NCBI GenBank assembly: GCA_934140575.1
Contig: CAKPBJ010000003.1
Span: 1 to 64,000 of the forward strand
DNA length: 64,000 nt
Origin: an uncultured Bacilli bacterium
Lineage (GTDB): Bacteria > Bacillota_I > Bacilli_A > RF39 > UBA660
Direction: 5' to 3'
Both the position numbers and the translations under genes were made by a program. The notes beneath the pieces are model-generated. The model was not told the origin of the DNA. It did no database searches and was given only the letters and a program-made list of their open reading frames with translations. Each line of letters starts with the position of its first letter. Positions within the stretch are counted from its first letter, which is position 1. Of the stretch, positions 14,663 through 22,705 are shown piece by piece.

Positions 14663-17600
14663 GTGGGAATGGAAGAAAAGAATCAATTAGTAATTACATA
14701 TGTAAATCAAATAAAAAATAATTTTGAAAAAAGTGGTAATCCTGTATCAGAAGAAACAGTTAGAAATGTTATCAATAGATATATTGATTCTAGTAAATCT
14801 TTTGAAAAAATCAAACAAGAAATAGACAAGATGGTAGAAGAAAAACAAGAAGACAGAAGAAAAAGGCTAGTGCTTTTAGCCAAGGTAGAAAAAAATACAA
14901 CTAAGATCACGGATTTAGATATTGAGAATATTGGTATAACCTTAAATGAACAAGATATTGATTTAATGATGATAGCAAACGCAACCACTCCAACTGAATT
15001 AAAAGTTACTCTTGAAGATATAACAAACATTAGTATTGATATTTCTGATGTTGAGATGGATGAAGCACAATTTCAACAATTAAGACAACAAGTGTTTGAT
15101 TCTTATATGGAATCATTAACCTCAAGAAATGAATATTATGCTACTCCTGAAATTCAATTGAGTAAAAAAATAGAATATATAAGAAATAGTGGAATATTTA
15201 GTCCTGAAGAATTACATACTTTTGATTCGAGTTTGCAAAGTGGAGATACAAATCAAATAATAGATAATCCTAGTAAAACCATTTCAAAAGAAAAACTACA
15301 TCAAATAATAGATAATCTTAGCAAAACTTTTTCAAAAGAAAAACTACACCAAATATTTCAAACTATGAAAGACTATTCACTTATAGAAAAAGTAGGTGTT
15401 ATTGGTACTGATATAGAAACATATCAAAGAATGTTTCAAGAAGTCAATAGTAATTATACTTCAATTACAATTGATGAGTCTGCTAAATATGGTAATGTTG
15501 CATTACCTGATGGCACTTTTGATTTTAGTCATTTACAAAAAACTTTAGATTTTGCTAAAACTAATGGAAAGCAAGTTAGACTGAATACATTACTTTTTTA
15601 CATGGATTGTCCAGATAATTTATATAATTTACCTGTTACCGAAGAAAATAAACAAAGAGTAAAACAAGTATTATCCAATTACGTTGAACAAATAACGTCA
15701 TTTATAAAAGATAATGGTTATGATTCAACTGTTAGGAGTATAGATGTCTTTAATGAATTATTAAATCGATTTGCTATGGATGGAGATGTTCCATATCAAT
15801 ATCGTGGAGTTATTTCACAAGATCCAAATGTAAAAAATTTTGACAACATTAAGAGTGGCTGGTTAAAATTTCTTAATATTGAAGACTTATGTGATGTAAT
15901 AGCAATTGCAAGAAAAAATCTTCCTGAAACTGATTTTATGTATAACGATGATAATTTAATTGATTCTAGAAAGATACCTGCTACTACTGAAATACTAAAG
16001 AGAATTAGACAATATGAAATTGATCATGGAATACGATTAATAGATAGTATTGGTACACAAATGCATATTGATAATAGTGTTACAAAAGATCAAGTAATTA
16101 CTATGTTTCATGCATTAGGAAAATATGGATTACCAATCGAAGTAACAGAATTTGATATGGCAATGATTTCTAATATTGATGGTCTATCCGAAGATGAAAT
16201 CAATAATTTAAGAGTACAAAAAATGCAAGATTTTTTTGACGCTGTAACTAAGTGTAGAGAAACTGACAGTATTAGAGGATTTACAATTTGGAGTAAAACA
16301 GATGCACAAAATTTTAGAGTTGCCTTAGAAAATGAACAAAGAATAAAAAATGGACAAGAACCAATTACTACATTACATGGTGGATTTTATAATAACGATA
16401 TGTCAGAAAAAAAATCAAAAGCAAAAGAAAAATTCCAAGATTTTAATTATCATACACATACATATAGATCAGGACATTCTGAGTATGTTAACGATAAAGA
16501 AATATTAGAATCAGCTAGACAAGCAGGTATTTGTATGCTTGGCTTTAGTGAACATATTCCAAATACAGATCTAGAACTTCCTGATGAAGACCACAGAATG
16601 CTACGTTCAGAAGTTGATGACTATATTGAATCAATAAATAAATTAAAGAAAGAAAATCCTGATATGACAATATTAATTGGTTTTGAAGCTGAATTTGATC
16701 CCATGAAAGAAGAAATTTTAGGAGAAATGAGAGAAAAAGTTGATTATATGATATTAGGTCAACATTTTGTAAAAAATGGTATGCAAATGGTACCACAAAA
16801 AGGTAATCCGAACTATCCATTAGAATACGCAAAAATGGTTTGTAAAGGAATAGAAAGCGGATTATTTGATATAGTAGCTCATCCGGATCATTTTATGTCA
16901 TTACGGGATACGATAAGTGGTGACAATCAAGCAATTTATGAAGAAAATTGTATTAAAGCAAGTCATATGATTTGTCAAAAAGCAGCAGAAATAGGAATAC
17001 CACTTGAAATAAACTTATCACCGGCTTTAAATAATCAAATTTTACATGATGAAAATTTAGCATATCCTCATCCTTTATTCTGGAAGATTGCAAATGACTA
17101 TGATATTAAAGTTGTAAAAGGTATAGATGCTCATTCAATATCAGCATTCCAAAATTTAGATAAAGGACAAGAATTAATAACTAATATTGAGCAAATGGTT
17201 AGCAATAAGATGATAAAAGGCCAATATAATCCAAATATTGAAAGACAAAACAATCCAAGATTACAAGGAGCTTATAAATCTCATCAAGAAGAACTACTAA
17301 CGTATGAAACTCATTTAGTCAGTCAAATTATTAATAATACACTAGAAACAATTAGCAATGATCAAGATTCAGAAAGTCTAGCTATGGCATTAGAAACATC
17401 CTTAAATAGAAGTATGCAAAGATGTGTTGCTGATGCGAGTATGAAAGAGAAATCAACTACTGAAGAAATGTCAACAATACTCGATTCACAAGAATTATCT
17501 ACCAAAGATAAAAAACTTAAGTTAGAACGAAAAAAGAAGGCAATAATTGAAGCAAAACAAGTTTTAGAAAATCAGCGAAGAGTCATTGAAAGAGCAAAAA

Positions 17601-17929
17601 ACAATGTAATAAATGCTGCAAATATTGGATGTGAAAATAAAAATGAATATTCAGCTATAATTACTCAAATGACACAGCAACAAACAACAAAGAGTGAAAT
17701 ACAGAAAATGCGAATAGAACAAAACTTATCAAATTTTAAAAACTCAAAAACTAATCAAACAACTAACACACAAAGTATTGATAAACCAAAAGTTATGAAA
17801 AAAACAAATAATAATCAAGGATATAATACTTCATTTAACGGATTTGTTAATATAATAACCTTATCTATGATTATCATTCTTGTTTGTAGTATATTGCTTA
17901 TAATAGTCTACATATTAAATAATAGATAA
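14663..17929 (+). CDS. GH10-like / PHP-domain fusion with C-terminal membrane anchor
   Basis: A 1088-residue protein from the GTG at 14663, chosen because GGTGA lies five bases upstream; ATG 14669 is the alternative. Residues ~1-230 are helical and unassigned, with a short duplication near 14 kb+ (two copies of an IIDN-SKT-SKEKLHQI stretch). Residues ~235-560 resemble a glycoside hydrolase 10 barrel: DVFNEL with E365 as candidate acid/base, GTQMH at 464-468 and EVTEFDM with E496 as candidate nucleophile. Residues ~593-835 form a PHP phosphoesterase domain like histidinol phosphatase: H597-T-H599, GFSEH, GFEAEFDP, AHPDH and D822-A-H824. A long charged coiled coil follows, then one transmembrane helix at ~1060-1083 at the very end. 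With no signal peptide, the catalytic domains should face the cytoplasm. Substrates are unknown. Confidence 0.75.
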   Translation: MGMEEKNQLVITYVNQIKNNFEKSGNPVSEETVRNVINRYIDSSKSFEKIKQEIDKMVEEKQEDRRKRLVLLAKVEKNTTKITDLDIENIGITLNEQDIDLMMIANATTPTELKVTLEDITNISIDISDVEMDEAQFQQLRQQVFDSYMESLTSRNEYYATPEIQLSKKIEYIRNSGIFSPEELHTFDSSLQSGDTNQIIDNPSKTISKEKLHQIIDNLSKTFSKEKLHQIFQTMKDYSLIEKVGVIGTDIETYQRMFQEVNSNYTSITIDESAKYGNVALPDGTFDFSHLQKTLDFAKTNGKQVRLNTLLFYMDCPDNLYNLPVTEENKQRVKQVLSNYVEQITSFIKDNGYDSTVRSIDVFNELLNRFAMDGDVPYQYRGVISQDPNVKNFDNIKSGWLKFLNIEDLCDVIAIARKNLPETDFMYNDDNLIDSRKIPATTEILKRIRQYEIDHGIRLIDSIGTQMHIDNSVTKDQVITMFHALGKYGLPIEVTEFDMAMISNIDGLSEDEINNLRVQKMQDFFDAVTKCRETDSIRGFTIWSKTDAQNFRVALENEQRIKNGQEPITTLHGGFYNNDMSEKKSKAKEKFQDFNYHTHTYRSGHSEYVNDKEILESARQAGICMLGFSEHIPNTDLELPDEDHRMLRSEVDDYIESINKLKKENPDMTILIGFEAEFDPMKEEILGEMREKVDYMILGQHFVKNGMQMVPQKGNPNYPLEYAKMVCKGIESGLFDIVAHPDHFMSLRDTISGDNQAIYEENCIKASHMICQKAAEIGIPLEINLSPALNNQILHDENLAYPHPLFWKIANDYDIKVVKGIDAHSISAFQNLDKGQELITNIEQMVSNKMIKGQYNPNIERQNNPRLQGAYKSHQEELLTYETHLVSQIINNTLETISNDQDSESLAMALETSLNRSMQRCVADASMKEKSTTEEMSTILDSQELSTKDKKLKLERKKKAIIEAKQVLENQRRVIERAKNNVINAANIGCENKNEYSAIITQMTQQQTTKSEIQKMRIEQNLSNFKNSKTNQTTNTQSIDKPKVMKKTNNNQGYNTSFNGFVNIITLSMIIILVCSILLIIVYILNNR

Positions 17930-17943
17930 AATAATATATTTTT

Positions 17944-17986
17944 AAAGATTGAAATAGATACTTACATCATATTTCAATCTTTTTTT
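17944..17986 (+). terminator. intrinsic terminator after the GH10-PHP gene
   Basis: AAAGATTGAAAT pairs with ATTTCAATCTTT, followed by T residues. The remaining 17987-18110 is AT-rich and shows no gene. Confidence 0.85.
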
Positions 17987-18110
17987 AAATTAAAACCTCC
18001 GTAACCATAAAAAACAATTATCTCTATAAAAAAATTATTAAATTAAACGAAACCCAAAAAATAATTACAACTTGCATTTGTTTTTTAAATAACAATTAAA
18101 ATATTTTTAG

Positions 18111-18138
18111 TTGAAAATAAAAAAATTAATACTATAAT
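18111..18138 (+). promoter_or_regulatory. promoter for the PMT-family gene
   Basis: TTGAAA at 18111-18116, a 16-base spacer and TATAAT at 18133-18138. Confidence 0.65.
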
Positions 18139-18190
18139 ACTATTAAAAAGAAATTTAATTGCTATAAAATAAAAAAAGGGGAACCATAAA

Positions 18191-19837
18191 ATGTTAAAGA
18201 ACTTTTTAAATGAACCAAATACTAAACTAAATATTAAAGATTATATAGCGTTAGGCATAATTTTAATTGCATATAGTGTTATATCATTTATAAATTTAGG
18301 ATCAACTATAAATCCAAATACTTTTTTAAGAGTAGAGAAAACAGATAAAGTAATAATTAAACTAAAAAATCAAGAAGATATAATAAAAATGAAAATATTT
18401 AATGGTGAATGTAACACTAAATATCAATTATATTCATCAACCGATGGGAAAAAATATACTTATATAAATGATTATAATGGAACAGGCGCACTATCATGGC
18501 AAGAAGAAAGAATTATATCCAAAGGAAAATATATAAAAATATTATTTTTAGCAAAATCATCAATTGGAGAAATTGCTTTTTATAATAACAATAAAGAAAT
18601 AATTAAAATAGAAGATGTAATTTACAATAAAAAACATATAAAATCATTAAATGATGAGCAAAATACAATACCAAATAAAATAAGTTATATGAACTCCAGT
18701 TACTTTGATGAAATTTATTTTGCAAGAACAGCTTATGAGTACACTCAAGGTATGGAAACATATGAATGGACGCATCCACCACTTGGAAAACTAATACAAG
18801 CAATTCCAATATATATAAGTAACTATCTATCACCATTCAATTATAGATTAATGGGAAATATCTCTGGGATATTAATGATTGCAGTCATGTATGTATTTGC
18901 AAAAGAACTATTTAAAAAGAGAAAATATGCTATTTTTGCAAGTCTATTAATGGCCTTCGATACATTTCATTTTGCTCAAACAAGAATGGGAACTGTAGAT
19001 AGTCACCTAATATTATTTATACTCTTAGCATCATACTTTATGGTAAAATACACAAAAAATAATAAAACATTTTGTCTTCTATTATCAGGAATATTTTTTG
19101 GACTATCCGTCTCAGTAAAATGGACCGGTTTGTATGGTGGCATAGCACTTGCAATAATATTTTTCACTCATCTAGTAAAAAATAAAAAACTTAATATTAA
19201 AAATTTACTAAAAGGAACACTATTTTTTGTAGTTATTCCATTATTTATATATAGCAGTCTATATTTAATATTTCCAAATAATAAGCTAAATCATACAACA
19301 AATTTTGAAAGTATAATAAATCAACAAAAAGATATGTACAATTATCATTCAAAATTAAATGCAACCCATTACTTTTCATCTAAATGGTATACATGGCCAT
19401 TAAGTTATAAACCAGTTTGGTATCATCAAGAAATACTAAATAATGACACAAAAGAAACAATATCAGGAATTGGTAATATTGTAATATGGTGGATGGGAAT
19501 AATTGGCTTTTTATATTCATTAATAAAGCTAATAAGGAAAAAAGACAAACAATCATTTATAATTGTTGTATCAATGTTATCACTTTGGTTACCATATGCA
19601 TTTATTGGAAGAGTAATGTTCTTATACCATTACTTTCCGGTTCTTCCATTCATGATGCTTGGAATTGTAAATTTATTTAAAAGCATAGAAGAAAAATATA
19701 AATTAAAGTATTTAATTCCATTATATATGATATTTGTAATAGCATTTTTCATAATTTATTATCCAGTAATATCAGGCATTGAAACACCTGTAAGTTATAT
19801 AGAAAAGTTGAGAATATTTGATTCCTGGACATTTTAA
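18191..19837 (+). CDS. protein O-mannosyltransferase (PMT, GT39) family membrane glycosyltransferase
   Basis: A 548-residue polytopic membrane enzyme. Family features are the FDEIYFARTAYEYTQG loop with an acidic pair after helix 1, THPPLGK, and FDTFHFAQTRMGTVDSH. The C-terminal half has further helices with Trp-rich loops (SSKWYTWPL, WYHQE). These enzymes move a sugar from a polyprenyl-phosphate carrier to Ser or Thr of proteins outside the membrane. Residues ~40-145, in the first extracytoplasmic loop, look like a small beta-sandwich of discoidin (F5/8C-like) type. GGGG precedes the ATG. It is monocistronic. The acceptor and sugar are unknown; Ser/Thr-rich surface proteins encoded nearby are candidate acceptors, by inference only. 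Confidence 0.85.
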   Translation: MLKNFLNEPNTKLNIKDYIALGIILIAYSVISFINLGSTINPNTFLRVEKTDKVIIKLKNQEDIIKMKIFNGECNTKYQLYSSTDGKKYTYINDYNGTGALSWQEERIISKGKYIKILFLAKSSIGEIAFYNNNKEIIKIEDVIYNKKHIKSLNDEQNTIPNKISYMNSSYFDEIYFARTAYEYTQGMETYEWTHPPLGKLIQAIPIYISNYLSPFNYRLMGNISGILMIAVMYVFAKELFKKRKYAIFASLLMAFDTFHFAQTRMGTVDSHLILFILLASYFMVKYTKNNKTFCLLLSGIFFGLSVSVKWTGLYGGIALAIIFFTHLVKNKKLNIKNLLKGTLFFVVIPLFIYSSLYLIFPNNKLNHTTNFESIINQQKDMYNYHSKLNATHYFSSKWYTWPLSYKPVWYHQEILNNDTKETISGIGNIVIWWMGIIGFLYSLIKLIRKKDKQSFIIVVSMLSLWLPYAFIGRVMFLYHYFPVLPFMMLGIVNLFKSIEEKYKLKYLIPLYMIFVIAFFIIYYPVISGIETPVSYIEKLRIFDSWTF

Positions 19838-19839
19838 TA

Positions 19840-19875
19840 AAAAAGGTATTTATGACTATAAAATATCTTTTTTTC
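19840..19875 (+). terminator. intrinsic terminator of the PMT-family gene
   Basis: AAAAAGGTATTT pairs with AAATATCTTTTT (one G-U pair), followed by T residues. The next gene's TGTTATAAT promoter box (19876-19884) starts immediately after. Confidence 0.75.
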
Positions 19876-19905
19876 TGTTATAATAAAGAAGAAGGATGTG
19901 AGAAT

Positions 19906-20802
19906 ATGAAAGCAGTATGTGTAGGACACTCTACATACGATACTACGTTGCCTGTAAATGAATACCCAACTGAAAATTATAAATATAGAATAGAAAATCA
20001 TATAGAATGTGGGGGAGGTCCAGCATCAAATGGTGCATATCTCCTTGCAAAATGGGGAATCGATACTACAATCTGTTCAATTGTTGGAGATGACTATTAT
20101 GGAGAAAAAGTGAAAGAAGAGTTTGAAAAAATAGGTGCAAACACAAAGTACTTAGAAAAAAAACAAAATCATAATACTTCAAGTAGTTTTATAATAGCAA
20201 ATATGAGTAATGGTTCAAGGACAATTATAACTTCAAAAAAAGATCCAATAAGAAAATTAACTCAAACAGTAGAAGAAAAAGCAGATTTAATTTTAATAGA
20301 TGGAGAACATCCAGAAACAGCAGAAGAAGTTTTAGACAACAACAAAGATGCACTAAGCGTAATAGATGCCGGAAGATTAACAGAGGATACTAGACACCTT
20401 GGAAAGAAAGTAAAATATTTAGTATGTTCAAAAGATTTTGCTGAAAAGTTTACAAATGAAAAAATAGATGTTAAAAATATAGAAAAGTTAACTGACATCT
20501 ACAAGCAATTAAAAGCATATTTTAATAATACAGTAATTATTACACTAGAAGCAGCCGGCAGTTTTACAGAAATAAATGGTGAATGCAAAATAGTTCCAAG
20601 CGTAAGAGTTATTGCCAAAGACTCAACTGGAGCAGGTGACATATTTCATGGTGCTATAACATATTTTTTAGGACAGGGATATGATTTAGAAAAAGCCATT
20701 CACTATTCATCAGTAACAAGCGCAATATCAGTAACTAGAATCGGTTCCAGATATTCAATACCAGACTTAGAGGAAGTAATGAATTATGATGAGCTTATAT
20801 GA
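19906..20802 (+). CDS. PfkB-family sugar or nucleoside kinase
   Basis: A 298-residue ribokinase-fold kinase that would phosphorylate a sugar or related substrate with ATP. Signatures are the N-terminal GGGPASNGAYLLAKWG (substrate-binding Gly-rich segment), SIVGDDYYGEKV, and the C-terminal DSTGAGDIFHGA anion-hole and catalytic-base motif (the second D). The ATG at 19906 is chosen because AAGGATG lies just upstream and it begins the family-typical KAVCVGHSTYD strand; the longer reading from 19852 would start inside the terminator. The substrate cannot be read from sequence. Its last 17 bases overlap the Smr gene, so the two are co-transcribed. Confidence 0.88.
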   Translation: MKAVCVGHSTYDTTLPVNEYPTENYKYRIENHIECGGGPASNGAYLLAKWGIDTTICSIVGDDYYGEKVKEEFEKIGANTKYLEKKQNHNTSSSFIIANMSNGSRTIITSKKDPIRKLTQTVEEKADLILIDGEHPETAEEVLDNNKDALSVIDAGRLTEDTRHLGKKVKYLVCSKDFAEKFTNEKIDVKNIEKLTDIYKQLKAYFNNTVIITLEAAGSFTEINGECKIVPSVRVIAKDSTGAGDIFHGAITYFLGQGYDLEKAIHYSSVTSAISVTRIGSRYSIPDLEEVMNYDELI

Positions 20803-21052
20803 TCATTTACCAACACTTGATTTGCATGGCATTGATAGAGATTATGCCAGGATTTTAATAAATGATTTTATTGCAGATCACTACAAAATAAAAACAGAAC
20901 AAGTTGTTATAGTTCATGGTAATGGTACAGGAATAATAAAAAAAGTAACTCAAGAAACATTAAGAAAAAATAAATATGTTGATGACTACAAAATCAATAA
21001 TTTTAATGCTGGAATGACAGTAGTTAAAATTAAAAAGAACATTGACAAATAA
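20786..21052 (+). CDS. small stand-alone Smr-domain protein
   Basis: An 88-residue protein that is essentially one Smr domain, the nuclease or nucleic-acid-binding module found at the C-terminus of MutS2. It has the diagnostic LDLHG (residues 11-15) and HGNGTGIIK near 46-54. Two adjacent ATG codons (20786, 20789) are possible starts. It overlaps the PfkB kinase gene. MutS2 itself is missing from its usual place beside cvpA and trxA in this window, so this may be a separate small Smr family member; whether mutS2 exists elsewhere in the genome cannot be seen. Confidence 0.85.
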   Translation: MMSLYDHLPTLDLHGIDRDYARILINDFIADHYKIKTEQVVIVHGNGTGIIKKVTQETLRKNKYVDDYKINNFNAGMTVVKIKKNIDK

Positions 21053-21070
21053 CGATACCAGTGTTATCAT
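21042..21070 (+). promoter_or_regulatory. promoter of the surface-protein operon, inside the 3' end of the Smr gene
   Basis: TTGACA at 21042-21047 overlaps the last Smr codons. A 17-base spacer and TATCAT (21065-21070) with a TGT extension follow. Confidence 0.75.
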
Positions 21071-21102
21071 AAGCACTAAACGAAAGCAGGGGAGTTTTAA
21101 GC

Positions 21103-22692
21103 ATGTATACAGAAGAATATGAACAAAGAGGGTTTCCGATAAGAAACTTCGTAATTAAATTAATTTTATTAATTATTTTTGTTTTTCTATTAATTTGGAT
21201 AATACCTAAATTTACATCACCAACAATAGAAACAAAAGAATGTAAGACAGGAACTTGTGATACTTCAGGCATAGAAGCATTAACATCACAAATTTTTTCT
21301 GACAATTTAGACAAAATGAAAGAAGCAGCAATATCATATTATACTGATGAAAGATTACCTAAAGAAGTTGGAGAATCAGACACAATGACTTTAAGTGATA
21401 TGATTGGTAAAAAAATAATTGTTGCCTTGATAGACAAAAACAACAAAGCAGTAGATGTAGAAAAAAGTTATGTAAAAATAACAAAATTAGATGATGAATA
21501 TTTATTAAAAGTAAACCTAAAAGACAGTGAAAAAGAAGATTATATATTAGTTCATTTAGGTTGTTATACATATTGTGATTCATATATTTGTGAAAAGCAA
21601 AAAACATCAACATCTGTACCAATAAAAAGTTCAAAGCCATCATCAACAGTACCAATAAAAGGAACAATAAAAAATGGTATATATTATGTTCCAAGTACTA
21701 AGCCATCTGATGATAGTTGTAAAGGAGATAACTGTAATTCTTTCTCACCATCAACAACACCTTCTGATACAGATGAGCCAACAACAAAACCAACTGATAA
21801 GCCATGTGTTGGAAAAGAATGTGACCAATCACCTGAACCATCAGACTCACCAACACCATCATATGAGCCTAAGTATGTTTATGAATACAAAAAAACAACA
21901 AGTGCAAAATTCTCAAAATGGACAAATTGGTCAAGTTGGTCAAAAACAAGTTGTGGAACAAAAGAAATAAATTGTAATGATAGAAGTGAAAGTTGTTTAT
22001 ACAAACTACAAATGTTAAAAAGAAAAGAACAAATTGGAACATATCAAAAAACATATGCTCGTCAAAGACAAGAAGTTAGACAAACCGGTTCTTATCAAGA
22101 AAAATCATGTAACAAATATAACTACGTAAGAATAAACAATACAATTTACGCAACAACAACAACGACAACATATACAACAATAAATAATGTTACAAAATAT
22201 ACTCAATCATCTGTTGGAAGTTGGAGATACGAAGGAAGAGCAAGTTATAAAAATCCACCAAGAGATACAGCAAATACAAGCTATAAATTTGTAGGAGCTG
22301 ATTATAGTTACTGTTCTGAAACATGTACAACATTACCAAATTACTACTATGATAAGTATACATATACAGGAGGCTTATCTAGTGTATCAAGTACTACTAC
22401 TCCAGGTAATACCTCATCATCTTCATCAAGTTCATCATCTTCATCAACATCAACAAGTTATGAAGCAGAATGTGGAGGATTTACAACAAAAACAATTCCA
22501 ATATATGGAACAGTAACAGTAACAGAAAAAGCAACAAGAACAGAAAAATTATATGGAACAGTATGTTATAAGAGTACAAAATCTAGAACGTTAGAAAGTA
22601 GTGCATCAGCAAAAACAAAATGGAGTTCATATAACGATAGAGACTTATTAGACAACGGTTGGACTTACACAGGAAGAAAAAAACGAAAGTAA
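21103..22692 (+). CDS. membrane-anchored surface protein, Thr/Ser/Pro-rich
   Basis: A 529-residue protein with no family I recognise. Residues ~14-34 form one N-terminal transmembrane anchor; the rest would be outside. It carries Cys-x-x-Cys-like pairs (KTGTCDTS, KGDNCNS, VGKECDQ) in a low-complexity region rich in P, S, T and K (~170-260). A Trp-rich stretch KFSKWTNWSSWSKTSC recalls a thrombospondin type 1 strand. A polyserine run lies near 435-455 and a second Cys-bearing domain at the end. GGGGAG precedes the ATG. It has its own strong promoter and is followed 13 bases later by the acidic-repeat protein, so both are one operon. Confidence 0.7.
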   Translation: MYTEEYEQRGFPIRNFVIKLILLIIFVFLLIWIIPKFTSPTIETKECKTGTCDTSGIEALTSQIFSDNLDKMKEAAISYYTDERLPKEVGESDTMTLSDMIGKKIIVALIDKNNKAVDVEKSYVKITKLDDEYLLKVNLKDSEKEDYILVHLGCYTYCDSYICEKQKTSTSVPIKSSKPSSTVPIKGTIKNGIYYVPSTKPSDDSCKGDNCNSFSPSTTPSDTDEPTTKPTDKPCVGKECDQSPEPSDSPTPSYEPKYVYEYKKTTSAKFSKWTNWSSWSKTSCGTKEINCNDRSESCLYKLQMLKRKEQIGTYQKTYARQRQEVRQTGSYQEKSCNKYNYVRINNTIYATTTTTTYTTINNVTKYTQSSVGSWRYEGRASYKNPPRDTANTSYKFVGADYSYCSETCTTLPNYYYDKYTYTGGLSSVSSTTTPGNTSSSSSSSSSSSTSTSYEAECGGFTTKTIPIYGTVTVTEKATRTEKLYGTVCYKSTKSRTLESSASAKTKWSSYNDRDLLDNGWTYTGRKKRK

Positions 22693-22705
22693 GGGGGATT
22701 TTTAA

